A stretch of DNA of 64,000 nucleotides from Acuticoccus kalidii (GCF_021556395.1 NZ_JAKGCS010000033.1:1-64000); one strand, 5' to 3'. Positions 16,624-25,304 are shown, numbered from the stretch's first letter. The notes: generated from the letters alone by a model not told the origin. Numbers and translations are program-made.

Positions 16624-17042
16624 GACCTACGGCCGGTGGCGCGCACGCTCATGTGCGCGTCACCGGCTTCCTCAGTCCGATGCGGCCGAACTCGTTTCGG
16701 CGTTGGATTTATGCGCGTACGCGACATCCGGCGGACCCGCCAGGAGCGCGCCTTCAGCGGCGGATCCGGCCCAGGCCTCGGCGACGGAAACGACGCCCGG
16801 GCGGGGCATTCAAAGTTTGGCAGTCGGCGCTAACCCCTTGAAAAATCAAGAGGGGGTTGGCACCGACAAAATGACCTAATCCGTTGAATGACAACGGGTT
16901 TCACTGGATTAGCAAACCGTCGCCTTCAGCTTCTCGGCCACGGCCATCGATCACCTTGCCAGGCCAGTCGCAGGGCGCGCGTCGATGCGAAAGGTGCGAT
17001 CGATCACGGATCTCTCGCGATCGTCGCACCGAGAGGCGTGAA
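16624..17042. other. Intergenic region with several hairpins between convergent genes
   Basis: These 419 bases lie between the convergent DUF4394 and glutathione-transferase genes. No gene is supported. They hold a 45-base imperfect hairpin at 16823-16867, and at 16876-16912 a nested pair: CCGTTG/CAACGG inside CTAATCC/GGATTAG. The region is AT-richer than its flanks around 16840-16920. Confidence 0.55.
16823..16867. terminator. Long imperfect hairpin, likely bidirectional terminator
   Basis: GTCGG (16823-16827) pairs with CCGAC (16863-16867), and AACCCCTTGA (16832-16841) pairs with TCAAGAGGGGGTT (16846-16858) with a small bulge, around an AAAA loop. No U tract follows on either strand, so intrinsic termination is uncertain. 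Position between convergent genes fits termination. Confidence 0.45.
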
Positions 17043-17747
17043 TTATGCGCGGGCGCGTTGGCCGAAGAGGACCGATTGGGCGCCCTTGTCGGTCGCGAGA
17101 TTGTGGCGCTCGCGCTCCTCCTTGCCGAGAGCCATGCCGCGCTGCACTGCGGGGCGGGCCGTCACGGCGTCGAGCCAGCGCTTGACGTTGTGGAACTCGC
17201 CGATGTCCATCTTCTGTCGTTCCCAGCCGCTCGCCCAGCCGACGCACGCCATGTCGGCGATCGAATAGTCGCCGCAGATGAACTCGCGGCCGTGCAGGCG
17301 CTTGTCGAGGACGCCATAGAGGCGGTGCGTTTCGTCGGTGTAGCGCTTCTTGGCGTAGGGGAGGTCTTCCGGCGCGTAGACATTGAAGTGGTGGTTCTGG
17401 CCGAGCATCGGGCCGAAGCCGCCCATCTGCCACATCAGCCACTCGTCCACCTCGACGCGGCGGCGTTCGTCGGTCGGATAATATTTGTCGAACTTGCGGC
17501 CGAGATACTGAAGAATGGCGCCGGATTCAAAGACCGAGATTTCGCGCCCGTCCGGGCCGTCATGGTCGATGATCGCGGGCATCCGGTTGTTGGGGGAGAT
17601 CGCCAGGAACTCCGGCTTGAACTGGTCGCCCTTGCCGATGTTCACATAGATGACGTTGTAGGGAACGCCGAGCTCCTCCAGCATGATGGAGATTTTCCAG
17701 CCGTTCGGCGTCGGCCAATAATAAAGATCGATCGGTTTGTCGCTCAT
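17043..17747 (-). CDS. Glutathione S-transferase, YfcG/YghU (Nu)-like
   Basis: This is a 234-residue cytosolic enzyme. The N-terminal thioredoxin-like domain (1-85) has LYYWPTPNGWKI, in which Thr/Asn at the helix start replace the classical Tyr/Ser, as in Nu-class enzymes. It also has NNRMPAIIDHDG and SGAILQYLGRK, the Pro/Glu-Ser glutathione-binding motifs. The C-terminal all-helical domain includes SIADMACVGWASGW. Nu-class members show disulfide-reductase and peroxidase activity with glutathione; the natural substrate here is unknown. It stands alone, convergent with the DUF4394 gene. Confidence 0.88.
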   Translation of the reverse strand: MSDKPIDLYYWPTPNGWKISIMLEELGVPYNVIYVNIGKGDQFKPEFLAISPNNRMPAIIDHDGPDGREISVFESGAILQYLGRKFDKYYPTDERRRVEVDEWLMWQMGGFGPMLGQNHHFNVYAPEDLPYAKKRYTDETHRLYGVLDKRLHGREFICGDYSIADMACVGWASGWERQKMDIGEFHNVKRWLDAVTARPAVQRGMALGKEERERHNLATDKGAQSVLFGQRARA

Positions 17748-17860
17748 CCGGCGAACTCCTGGTTTGCCCCACGCGGAACGTGGGGCGAAGAGACCGGCCG
17801 GACAATAGGTGCTATGTCACGTGTTGACGAGCCCGCATGATCGCGGGCTCGTTGATCGGG

Positions 17861-19018
17861 TCAGCGCGCCTCGATCAGCGCGTCGCAGACGAGGTGCGCC
17901 TCTTCGTCGGTGAGGTCCGGGCCCATCGGCAGGCTCAGAACCTCGTTGGACAGACGCTCCGACACGTCGAGCCGCTCGTTGCCGCTGAGGAGGCCGCTGA
18001 ACGCCGGGTGGCGGTGGAGCGGGATGCGGTAGAAGAGGGCGGTGCCGATTTCCCGGGCGCCCATCGCCTCGCGCACGCGGTCACGCTCCGGCACGGTGAT
18101 CGTGTAGAGCGCCCAGGCCGAGCGCGTCGCCTCATCATCGGCCTGCGGCAGGCCGACGAGGCCCTTGAGACGCGAGGCGTAGAGCGCGGCGATCTCGGCG
18201 CGGCGGTTCAGCTCCGCCTTGAAGACTGACAGCTTGGACAGAAGGATCGCGGCCTGGATCGTGTCGAGCCGCCCCGTCATGCCGATCCGCATCGCCTCGT
18301 CGCCGTCGCCCTGGCGGCCGTGCGTGCGGATCTGGCGAACGGCGCTCGCGAGGTCGTCGTCGTCGGTGAGGATCGCGCCGCCGTCACCGAACGCGCCGAG
18401 CGGCTTCGTCGGATAGAAGCTGACACAGGTGATCGGGGCGAGGGCACCGACGCGGGCGCCGTTCGACACCGCGCCGAAGCTCTGCGCCGCATCGGCGATC
18501 ATGGGAAGGCCGTGCGCATCGGCGGCGGCCTTGATCGCCGCATAGTCGGCAGGGCGGCCGAACAGGTCGACCGGCATCACCGCGCGGGGCGTGAGGCCAC
18601 GGCTCTTGGCGTCGGCGACGGCCGGCCCGATCGCGTCGGCGTCCATGTTGTAGGTCGCCTCGTCGACATCGACGAACACCGGCGTCGCGCCGACCGAGAT
18701 CACCACGGCGGCTGTCGCCGAGAAGGTGAAGGCCGGAACGAGAACCGCGTCGCCGGCTCCGATCCCCATCGCCATCAGCGCCATGATCAGCGCGTCGCGC
18801 CCGGAGGAGACGCCGATCGAATGCTTGACGCCGGCGAATGCGGCGAGCTCGCTTTCGAGTTCGGCGACCTCCGGTCCGAGCACGAACTGGCCGTGGTCGA
18901 GGACGCGGGCGATGCGTCGGTCGATGTCGTGGCGGAGCCGCGTTTGCTGACGCTTCAAGTCGAACAGCGGGATCGGCTGGGTCTCGGTCGCCGGAACCCG
19001 TGCAAGAATGGCAGTCAT
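17861..19018 (-). CDS. DegT/DnrJ/EryC1 sugar aminotransferase (GnnB or WbpE type)
   Basis: This is a 385-residue PLP enzyme. SSGRDALIMAL (phosphate-binding region), MIADAAQSFGA (Asp contacting the PLP ring) and SFYPTKPLGAFGDGG (Lys forming the internal aldimine) are visible. It aminates a keto-sugar nucleotide. The upstream Gfo/Idh/MocA oxidoreductase ends 10 bases before, and such pairs make UDP-3-amino sugars: GnnA/GnnB for the UDP-GlcNAc3N of lipid A, or WlbA/WbpB plus WbpE for O-antigen sugars. Given the order, lipid A modification is my preferred reading but is not proved by the sequence. Confidence 0.85.
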   Translation of the reverse strand: MTAILARVPATETQPIPLFDLKRQQTRLRHDIDRRIARVLDHGQFVLGPEVAELESELAAFAGVKHSIGVSSGRDALIMALMAMGIGAGDAVLVPAFTFSATAAVVISVGATPVFVDVDEATYNMDADAIGPAVADAKSRGLTPRAVMPVDLFGRPADYAAIKAAADAHGLPMIADAAQSFGAVSNGARVGALAPITCVSFYPTKPLGAFGDGGAILTDDDDLASAVRQIRTHGRQGDGDEAMRIGMTGRLDTIQAAILLSKLSVFKAELNRRAEIAALYASRLKGLVGLPQADDEATRSAWALYTITVPERDRVREAMGAREIGTALFYRIPLHRHPAFSGLLSGNERLDVSERLSNEVLSLPMGPDLTDEEAHLVCDALIEAR

Positions 19019-19028
19019 AGTTCGACCT

Positions 19029-19931
19029 CTACGCAGTCAGCTGGAGCTTGGGGTTGGCAAGGGCCGCACGGATGCGGTTCGCGACGGCGAGTGCGGCCGC
19101 ACCGGCCCGCCCGTCGACGCGGGGTGTCGCCTCGCCAAGAGCGGCGCGCACGAACTCGTCGATCTCGAGACCGAGATTGTCGTGCGCGGCCGGCAGATCT
19201 TGAGGCTCCGCACGGCCAGCGGTCGTGCGGGTCAGCGTGCCGGCGGCGAGATCGGCGCACCAGGAGCCGGTCGCGTCGTCGACATGGAGGGTGCGCTGGG
19301 TCGCCTCGGAGAGGCGGCTCGCGGAGAGTTCGGCCGTGACGCCGTTCGCGAAGCGAAGGTGCGCCTCAGCCGCTTCGCTTTCCCCACGGGCGCTGATCTC
19401 GCGCACTTGGGAACCGGCGAGGCTGATCGCAAGATCGATATCGTGGATCATGAGATCGAGAACGACATCGGCCGTCGGCGGCACCGGGCGCGGCATGTTG
19501 AGCCGGCGCGCCACGATGTGGCGCACGCCCGACACGCGCTCCGACAGCGCCTGAAACAGCACGGAAAAACGCTCGATATGGCCGACCTGGAGGATGACCC
19601 CGGCGCGGTCGGCCGCGGCGATGAGGTGCGCGGCGTCGGCATCGCTGGCGGCGATCGGCTTTTCGATGAAGAGGTGCGTCTTCGTCGCGATCAGCCGGTC
19701 GGCGACGCTGCGGTGCCATTCGGTCGGCACCGTGATCACCGCGGCGTCGACGTCGAGCGCGGCAAGGTCGGTCTCGACCGCCGCGCCGCACGTCGCGGCG
19801 ACGGCCTCCGCGCGGGCGCGATCGCTGTCGACGACCGTCACGCGGCCCACACGCGGATGCTGACTGAGATGGCGGACATGGTGGCGGCCGAATGAGCCGG
19901 TGCCCACCACACCAACGTGAATCAATTGCAT
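19029..19931 (-). CDS. Gfo/Idh/MocA-family NAD-dependent sugar-nucleotide oxidoreductase (GnnA or WlbA type)
   Basis: This is a 300-residue protein. The Rossmann motif VGVVGTGSFGRHHVRHL is at the N-terminus, EKP (FIEKPIA) near residue 91 is the nicotinamide/substrate signature, and DLMIHDIDL holds the catalytic His region near 165. It would oxidise the C3 hydroxyl of a UDP-sugar for the aminotransferase encoded next. The short length (about 300) matches GnnA/WlbA rather than longer inositol dehydrogenases. The first gene of a two-gene unit; 240 bases without a clear gene precede it. Confidence 0.85.
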   Translation of the reverse strand: MQLIHVGVVGTGSFGRHHVRHLSQHPRVGRVTVVDSDRARAEAVAATCGAAVETDLAALDVDAAVITVPTEWHRSVADRLIATKTHLFIEKPIAASDADAAHLIAAADRAGVILQVGHIERFSVLFQALSERVSGVRHIVARRLNMPRPVPPTADVVLDLMIHDIDLAISLAGSQVREISARGESEAAEAHLRFANGVTAELSASRLSEATQRTLHVDDATGSWCADLAAGTLTRTTAGRAEPQDLPAAHDNLGLEIDEFVRAALGEATPRVDGRAGAAALAVANRIRAALANPKLQLTA

Positions 19932-20170
19932 GCCAAGTGAAGTAGCATGCAGAACGCAACGAAGGAGTTACCAGAAACGGTCTCGGGGCCGAAACGCGCT
20001 CAATTGCTGTTGCAGCACGTTACACCGGCTGGTTTCCAAATTCCGAACGGGCGAAAAATGCCGGAAACCCTGGATTTTTCGATGGCTCGAGCGGCGTGGC
20101 GGCCAGAGCACACTCAACCCATCTCAGGCAACTAAAGACCACTTTTTTCCGCCTCGAAAGGCAAAAGCGA

Positions 20171-21301
20171 TCACGCCGCGTCATAGTCCACCGCAATGGC
20201 GTCCGTGGTGGGCCGCGCCTGGCAGGTGAGGATGAAGCCGTCATCGACTTCGTCCGGGCGCAGCGAATAGTTGAGCGCCATCGTGACGGCTCCGGCGGTG
20301 AGCTTCGCGCGGCAGGTGCAGCACATGCCGCCGCGGCAGCTATAAGGCACGTCGAGCCCGGCCTCGATCGCCGCTTCGAGCACCGTTTCGCCCGGCCCGA
20401 GGGTCAGTTCACTCGTGACACCGTCGAGGGTGACGGACAGCCGCGCGGCCGGCGTCTCGCTCGTCCTCGGGTTGGCGGTGGCGGTGGCGGCGGTTCGGCG
20501 GGGCGGGCCGTCCTCGGTGATGAAACGTTCGACGAGGATCGACTCCGCCGGCGCGCCAAGCCGTGTCAGCGTCCCGATCACGCCCTCGAGGAAGTCGGGC
20601 GGGCCGCACAGCACGAAATGGTCAACGGTGGCGATCGGCACCACGTGGCGCATGAAGGCCGCGACCTTCTCCCCATCGATCCGGCCGTTGAGGGCATGAA
20701 CGTCCTGCGCTTCGCGCGACAGGACATTGTGGACCGACAGGCGGTCGATATAGCGGTCCTTGAGGTCCTCGATGGCATCGCGGAAGAGGATCGAGCGCGA
20801 GGTCTGGTTGCCGTAGAACAGAAAGACGCGCGATTCCGGCTCCCGCACCAGGACGGTGCGCATTTGCGAGGCGACCGGCGTGATGCCGGAGCCCGCCGCA
20901 AAGGCGACGATGGTGCGCGGCCCAGCCGCTTCGGGCAGCACGAAGCGGCCGGCCGGCGGCATCACCTCGATGATTTCGCCCGCCTTCAAGGTCGCATTGG
21001 CGAAGGCGGAGAAGAGCCCGCCATCGACGCGCTTCACCGCGATGCGCCACTCGCCCTGATCGAGCCCCGAGGCGATCGAATAGGACCGGCGCACCTCTTC
21101 CCCGTCGATCGTCTTGCGCAAGGTGAGATATTGACCGGGCGCATAGCGAAAGCGCTCTACGAGATCGTCCGGCACCTCGAAGGCGATCGAGACGGCATCG
21201 TCCGTCTCGCGCCGCACGTCGCGGATGCGCAAAGGATGGAAGCGGGGGCGCAGGGCCGTTTCGGTGACGCCCGCGGCGTCGATCGTCGGATCTAGTGGCA
21301 T
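20171..21301 (-). CDS. paaE: Phenylacetyl-CoA epoxidase reductase subunit PaaE
   Basis: This is a 376-residue protein. The ferredoxin-NADP-reductase-like half (1-240) has RSYSIASG (FAD) and GSGITPVASQMRT (NADPH). It is followed by a plant-type 2Fe-2S domain with CRGGMCCTCRAKL and a distal Cys in ILTCQARP. It passes electrons from NADPH to the di-iron subunit PaaA. ATG 21301 overlaps the paaD stop by 10 bases; a longer open frame extends upstream but only shadows paaD. It is the last gene of the paa operon. Confidence 0.95.
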   Translation of the reverse strand: MPLDPTIDAAGVTETALRPRFHPLRIRDVRRETDDAVSIAFEVPDDLVERFRYAPGQYLTLRKTIDGEEVRRSYSIASGLDQGEWRIAVKRVDGGLFSAFANATLKAGEIIEVMPPAGRFVLPEAAGPRTIVAFAAGSGITPVASQMRTVLVREPESRVFLFYGNQTSRSILFRDAIEDLKDRYIDRLSVHNVLSREAQDVHALNGRIDGEKVAAFMRHVVPIATVDHFVLCGPPDFLEGVIGTLTRLGAPAESILVERFITEDGPPRRTAATATANPRTSETPAARLSVTLDGVTSELTLGPGETVLEAAIEAGLDVPYSCRGGMCCTCRAKLTAGAVTMALNYSLRPDEVDDGFILTCQARPTTDAIAVDYDAA

Positions 21302-21801
21302 TTGAAATAGTCGAACGGTTCGCGGCACGCCTCGCAGCGATAGAGCGCTTTGCAGGCGGTTGAGCCGAACGCGGAAACGAGGGCGGTCTCGCTGCTCCCG
21401 CAATGGGGGCAGCGGATGTCGTCGCCGGCGCCGAACAGCGCGCCACGGCGGCCTGAGCGGGCCGGCGGCGCGATCCCGTAGGCGGCGAGCTTGTTGCGGC
21501 CGTCCTCGCTCATCCAGTCGGTGGTCCAGGCCGGGGAGAGGGTGGTTTCGACGGCGACGTCGTGAAATCCCGCCTCCCGCAGCGCGAGTTCGACGTGCAG
21601 CGCGATCATGTCCATCGCCGGGCAGCCGGAATAAGTCGGCGTGATCGTCGCGATGATGCGCCCATTCTCCTCGCGCACGGACCGCAAGACGCCGAGATCG
21701 GCGATGGTGAGGACCGGCACCTCGGGATCCGTCACCGTCGCGGCGGCGGTCCAGGCCCGCTCTTCGGCGGCCGAGCGGGTCGAGGACGGCGCGGCGCTCA
21801 C
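21292..21801 (-). CDS. paaD: Phenylacetyl-CoA epoxidase assembly protein PaaD
   Basis: This is a 169-residue protein starting at GTG 21801, which overlaps the paaC stop (GTGA). The DUF59/MIP18 domain has TDPEVPVLTIADLGVLR, PTYSGCPAMDMI (with the conserved Cys) and TTDWMSEDGR. The C-terminus has two CxxC pairs (CPHCG and CEACREPFD), a zinc-ribbon tail typical of PaaD. It is needed for maturation of the epoxidase metal centres. Operon position between paaC and paaE is canonical. Confidence 0.95.
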   Translation of the reverse strand: MSAAPSSTRSAAEERAWTAAATVTDPEVPVLTIADLGVLRSVREENGRIIATITPTYSGCPAMDMIALHVELALREAGFHDVAVETTLSPAWTTDWMSEDGRNKLAAYGIAPPARSGRRGALFGAGDDIRCPHCGSSETALVSAFGSTACKALYRCEACREPFDYFKCH

Positions 21802-22571
21802 CAGCGCTGCCCCGGATAGGCGCGTTGCAGATGCTGCATCTCCGCGAGGAGAAAGCCGAGATGCTCGGTGTGCCGGCCGCTGCGCCCGCCGGTCTGCCGG
21901 CCGGGGCGGTCGGGGAGGGGAAGGCCCGACTCGTCGAAGGCGGCCTCGATGGTATCGCGCCAAAGGGGCTCGATGGCGGCGGGATCGGCCGCGACGCCCG
22001 CCTCGATCGCCGCGGCGAGCGTCGCGTCGGTCTCGAACAGCTCGCCGCCATAGGGCCAGAGCGCGGCGATCGCCGCATCCATCCGCGCTTTGCTCTCTCC
22101 GGTCCCGTCACCGAGGCGGACGAACCAGTCCCCGGCATGGCGCACATGATAGCGCGCCTCCTTCTCGGACTTCTCGGCGATCGCGGCGAGGGTCGTGTCG
22201 CTCGACGTCATGAGCGCCTGCCACAGCGGGAGCGCGAAGGCGGAATAAAGGAGCTGGCGCACGATGGTGTGGGCGAAATCGCCATTCGGCCGCTCGACCA
22301 AGAGGGCGTTCAGATAGTCGCGCGTGTCGCGCCGATAGGCGTAATCGTCCTCTGTGAGGCCGTCGCCGTGGAGGGTCGCGGCGTGCTGATAGAGGGCGCG
22401 CGCGGCGCCGATATGGTCGAGCGCGATGTTGGCGAGGGCGATGTCCTCCTCCAGCATCGGGGCGTGGCCGGCCCACTCGGACAGCCGGTGGCCGAGGATG
22501 AGCTGATCGTCGGCGAGCCGGAGGAGGTAGGTGAGGTGGGGCGAAAGGCCTTTCAGCGCGAGCGTTGTCAT
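21798..22571 (-). CDS. paaC: Phenylacetyl-CoA epoxidase structural subunit PaaC
   Basis: This is a 257-residue ferritin-like helical protein. LADDQLILGHRLSEWAG, LEEDIALANIALDHIG and the C-terminal HTEHLGFLLAEMQHLQRAYPG are characteristic. PaaC forms a heterodimer with PaaA but has lost the metal-binding set; it stabilises the complex. ATG 22571 was chosen because the family begins at this Met (MTTLALKGLSPH); a longer frame upstream runs through paaB. The gap to paaB is 7 bases. Confidence 0.95.
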   Translation of the reverse strand: MTTLALKGLSPHLTYLLRLADDQLILGHRLSEWAGHAPMLEEDIALANIALDHIGAARALYQHAATLHGDGLTEDDYAYRRDTRDYLNALLVERPNGDFAHTIVRQLLYSAFALPLWQALMTSSDTTLAAIAEKSEKEARYHVRHAGDWFVRLGDGTGESKARMDAAIAALWPYGGELFETDATLAAAIEAGVAADPAAIEPLWRDTIEAAFDESGLPLPDRPGRQTGGRSGRHTEHLGFLLAEMQHLQRAYPGQRW

Positions 22572-22578
22572 CGCGGCC

Positions 22579-22863
22579 TCACATATTCTCGATGTCGTCC
22601 GGGATGTCGTAAAAGCTCGGGTGCCGGTAGGCCTTGGAGGTCGCGGGCTCGAACAGCTCGTCCTTGTCGGCCGGATCGGACGCGGTGATTGCGTTCGAGG
22701 GCACGACCCAGATCGAAAGGCCTTCGCCCCGGCGGGTGTAGACGTCCCGCGCCGCCTGGAGGGCAAGGGCGGCGTCGGCGGCATGGACCGAGCCGACATG
22801 CCGGTGCGCCATCCCGTTGCGGGTGCGGATGAAGACCTCCCAAAGGGGCGTCAGCCCGGACAT
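22579..22863 (-). CDS. paaB: Phenylacetyl-CoA epoxidase subunit PaaB
   Basis: This is a 94-residue protein, the usual size. LWEVFIRTRNGMAHRHVGS, AARDVYTRRGEG, IWVVPSNAI and FYDIPDDIENM are family hallmarks. PaaB bridges PaaAC heterodimers. ATG 22863 was chosen because PaaB proteins start MSGxTPLWEVF; an upstream ATG would add eight residues. A 57-base gap separates it from the SnoaL-like gene. Confidence 0.95.
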   Translation of the reverse strand: MSGLTPLWEVFIRTRNGMAHRHVGSVHAADAALALQAARDVYTRRGEGLSIWVVPSNAITASDPADKDELFEPATSKAYRHPSFYDIPDDIENM

Positions 22864-22920
22864 AGTCTCGTCTCCCGACATCCTCATGGGCGTTTCGCCC
22901 GGTTCGTTCGCGCGTCCGCC

Positions 22921-23379
22921 TCAGAGCGAGGACGCGTCGGCCGCCCGGCTCGCGGCCATCACCTGCCGGTAGACGCTGAGCCGGTCGGCGACCTGCCAAT
23001 GACCGGCGATCCGCATCCCGTCGAAGCGATAGATCGTGGCGCCGGACATCGTGATCGACGCCCCTGTCGCCGGAAGACCCGGCAGCTCGCCGAGATGGGT
23101 GCCGCGCCAGGTCCACCACACGGCGACTTCGTCCCCCTGTTCGATCGCGCCGACGACGGTGAAGGCCTGGTCGGGCGCGGTGGCGCGCGATTGGAGGAGG
23201 CGGTCGCGAAAGCCCTCGCGCGTCAAAGTCTGTCCCTCCCACGGATCGCCCGGATCGTGGGCGATGGTATAGCGCTCGGCGATATGCTCCTCGATCGCGC
23301 CGGGATCCCCCTTCGACCAGGCCCGGTCGATGAAATCGAGAAGGGCGTCGATGCGCGGCGAGCGGCCGACGCCGTCCAT
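22921..23379 (-). CDS. SnoaL/NTF2-like protein inserted in the paa operon
   Basis: This is a 152-residue single-domain protein of the SnoaL-like ester-cyclase fold: FIDRAWSKGDPGAIEEHIA at the N-terminus, GQTLTREGFRDRLLQS, then strands VVGAIEQGDEVAVWWTWRG and MSGATIYRFDGMRIAGHWQVAD. Such folds act as cyclases, isomerases or hydrolases or are simple ligand binders. It sits 2 bases after paaA and before paaB, where the canonical operon has nothing between them. A role in phenylacetate metabolism is plausible by position; the substrate is unknown. Confidence 0.8.
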   Translation of the reverse strand: MDGVGRSPRIDALLDFIDRAWSKGDPGAIEEHIAERYTIAHDPGDPWEGQTLTREGFRDRLLQSRATAPDQAFTVVGAIEQGDEVAVWWTWRGTHLGELPGLPATGASITMSGATIYRFDGMRIAGHWQVADRLSVYRQVMAASRAADASSL

Positions 23380-23381
23380 GG

Positions 23382-24371
23382 TCAGGCCGCGATCGGCTCG
23401 GCGGCGCGCGCCTTGCGCTTTTCGGCGTGGGCGAGCGCCGCCTCGCGGACCCAGGCGCCGTTCTCCTGCGCGGCCTTGCGCGCGGCGATCCGATCGGCAT
23501 TGCAGGGCCCGTCGCCGGATAGGACGCGCTTGAACTCCTCCCAGTCGATCGGCCCGATCTGCCAATGGCCGGTCTCCTCGTCGAGGCGGAGGTCGGGGTC
23601 GGGGATGGTGAGGCCGATCCGGTGCGCCTGCGGCACCGTCGCGTCGATGAATTTCTGGCGCAGCTCGTCGTTCGTGAAACGCTTGATCTTCCAGGCCATC
23701 GACTTTTCCGAATGGACCGATTCGGAGTCGGAGGGGCCGAACATCATGATCGACGGCCACCACCAGCGATCGAGCGCGTCCTGCGCCATCGCCTTTTGCT
23801 CGGGGCTGCCGGCGGCAAGGGTCATGATCTGCTCGTAGCCCTGGCGCTGGTGGAAGCTCTCTTCCTTGCAGATGCGGATCATCGCCCGCGCATAGGGCCC
23901 GTAGGAGCAACGGCAGAGCGGGATCTGGTTCATGATCGCCGCCCCGTCGACGAGCCAGCCGATCATGCCGATATCGGCCCAGGTGAGCGTCGGATAATTG
24001 AAGATCGAGGAATATTTCGCCCGGCCGTCGACGAGCTCGTCCATCATCGCCTCGCGCGATTTGCCGAGCGTTTCGGCCGCGCAATAGAGATAGAGCCCAT
24101 GGCCGCCTTCGTCCTGCACCTTGGCGAGGAGGGCGGCTTTGCGCCGAAGGGTCGGCGCGCGGGTGATCCAGTTCCCCTCCGGCAACATGCCGATGATCTC
24201 GGAATGGGCGTGTTGGGCGATCTGGCGCACCAGCGTCTTGCGGTAGGCCTCCGGCATGAAGTCGTTCGGCTCGATGCGCTCTTCGGCGTCGATGCGCGCC
24301 ATGAAGCGGGCCTCACGCGGATCGGTGCCGTCCGGCGCGAGGTCGAGGTTGTTCAGCGCCTGCGTGTACAT
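23382..24371 (-). CDS. paaA: Phenylacetyl-CoA epoxidase catalytic subunit PaaA
   Basis: This is a 329-residue ferritin-like di-iron monooxygenase. Metal-ligand regions seen are [15 protein letters not shown] (Glu), [12 protein letters not shown] (Glu and His), and [14 protein letters not shown] (Glu and His). It converts phenylacetyl-CoA to the 1,2-epoxide, the first ring-activation step. It is first in the operon, with the divergent-like repeat region and paaX gene upstream on the same strand. Length and motifs are normal. Confidence 0.96.
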   Translation of the reverse strand: MYTQALNNLDLAPDGTDPREARFMARIDAEERIEPNDFMPEAYRKTLVRQIAQHAHSEIIGMLPEGNWITRAPTLRRKAALLAKVQDEGGHGLYLYCAAETLGKSREAMMDELVDGRAKYSSIFNYPTLTWADIGMIGWLVDGAAIMNQIPLCRCSYGPYARAMIRICKEESFHQRQGYEQIMTLAAGSPEQKAMAQDALDRWWWPSIMMFGPSDSESVHSEKSMAWKIKRFTNDELRQKFIDATVPQAHRIGLTIPDPDLRLDEETGHWQIGPIDWEEFKRVLSGDGPCNADRIAARKAAQENGAWVREAALAHAEKRKARAAEPIAA

Positions 24372-24402
24372 CGCTCCCCTCCATTTCCCCCAACGACAAG
24401 AT

Positions 24403-24443
24403 GTGTGACGGATTATGTCGCGTCAAGCCGAATTCTGTCACAC
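24403..24443. promoter_or_regulatory. Inverted repeat upstream of paaA (candidate PaaX operator)
   Basis: GTGTGAC (24403-24409) and GTCACAC (24437-24443) are perfect inverted copies separated by 27 bases, in the short gap between paaX and paaA; the right arm reaches into the last codons of paaX. A related near-palindrome with TGTGAC is inside paaX at 25211-25236. Confidence 0.5.
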
Positions 24444-25304
24444 GTCAGCATTCGCGCGCCCATTGCCGGTGTCGGCGAAGCGGTGCGCGATATCGGGGGC
24501 GGGGAGGGGGCCGCTCGCATTCTGGCCGTTGGCGTCGAGCCAGGTCTCCGACAGGGGGCGGAGGACGAGATAAAGGGTCGAGAAGGCCTTGTAGGCCTCG
24601 TCCGCCGGCCAGTCGGCGGGAAGGGCGGTCGACGACAGATGCGGATCGCGCAGTGCGATCCGGCGGAAGGCGTGGACGAGCATCACGCGGATCGCGAGCG
24701 CCTCGAGGGGGCCGGCATCGTGTGCGTGCCGCGAAAGGCCTTCGCTCGCCCGGATGAAGGCGTGATAGCGCGCCGCGATATCGTCGAGCGGATAGACCGC
24801 GCGGGCGAGGGCGTCGTCGTCGCCGGCGGCGTGGAGATGGATGGCGTTGGCGGGTTGCGCGGCGCCGTCGGTCCGGCGTGGGCGGACGAAGAGGCCCGGC
24901 GAAGCGCTTTCATAGCCGGCCTCGATGAGCGCCTTGCGGTCCGGCCGGTGCGGGGGGAGGGCGACGACGAGATCCCAACCCGGCGCCGCATGGGGCGCGC
25001 GCGTGCGGTAGATCACGGTCTCGGCCTCGTGCGAGACGGCGATCGCCGGCTCGGACAGGGCATAATGGCTCGTCCGCCCGACACGTTTGCGGCGCAGAAA
25101 CCCGTCCCGCGCAAGGCGGCTCATCGCGGTGCGCGTCGACCCCGGCTCGACGTCGAGCGCGGCGAGCAGGTCGGTCAAGGTCCCGAGCCAGAGTTCGCCG
25201 CCGCGCGGCATGACACAATCCCCATAGATTGTGACAATTAAGGACCAGGTGCGCACGGGCGAATGGTCCAGCGAGTCGACGAATCGTGTAAGAACCTCTT
25301 GCAT
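24438..25304 (-). CDS. paaX: Phenylacetic acid degradation repressor PaaX
   Basis: This is a 288-residue regulator. The N-terminal winged helix (about 18-85) includes ELWLGTLTDLLAALD and STRTAMSRLARDGFLRRKR. A middle Cas2-like domain follows (WDLVVALPPHR and RKALIEAGYES), and then a C-terminal helical part (YHAFIRASEGL, LVHAFRRIALRDP). PaaX binds phenylacetyl-CoA and then releases paa promoters. ATG 25304 was chosen since the family begins near here; an upstream ATG adds 19 residues. It lies directly upstream of paaA on the same strand. Confidence 0.95.
   Translation of the reverse strand: MQEVLTRFVDSLDHSPVRTWSLIVTIYGDCVMPRGGELWLGTLTDLLAALDVEPGSTRTAMSRLARDGFLRRKRVGRTSHYALSEPAIAVSHEAETVIYRTRAPHAAPGWDLVVALPPHRPDRKALIEAGYESASPGLFVRPRRTDGAAQPANAIHLHAAGDDDALARAVYPLDDIAARYHAFIRASEGLSRHAHDAGPLEALAIRVMLVHAFRRIALRDPHLSSTALPADWPADEAYKAFSTLYLVLRPLSETWLDANGQNASGPLPAPDIAHRFADTGNGRANADV
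25211..25236. promoter_or_regulatory. Near-perfect palindrome inside paaX
   Basis: TGACACAATC (25211-25220) faces GATTGTGACA (25227-25236) with a 6-base spacer and one mismatch. It lies within the 5' part of the paaX coding region, which allows autoregulation. It may also be chance in coding DNA. Confidence 0.35.

Noticed and set aside
19947..20135. 62-codon plus-strand frame in the gap before gnnA-like gene
   Set aside because: Only a weak ribosome-binding site, no recognisable family and atypical composition; not enough to call a gene.
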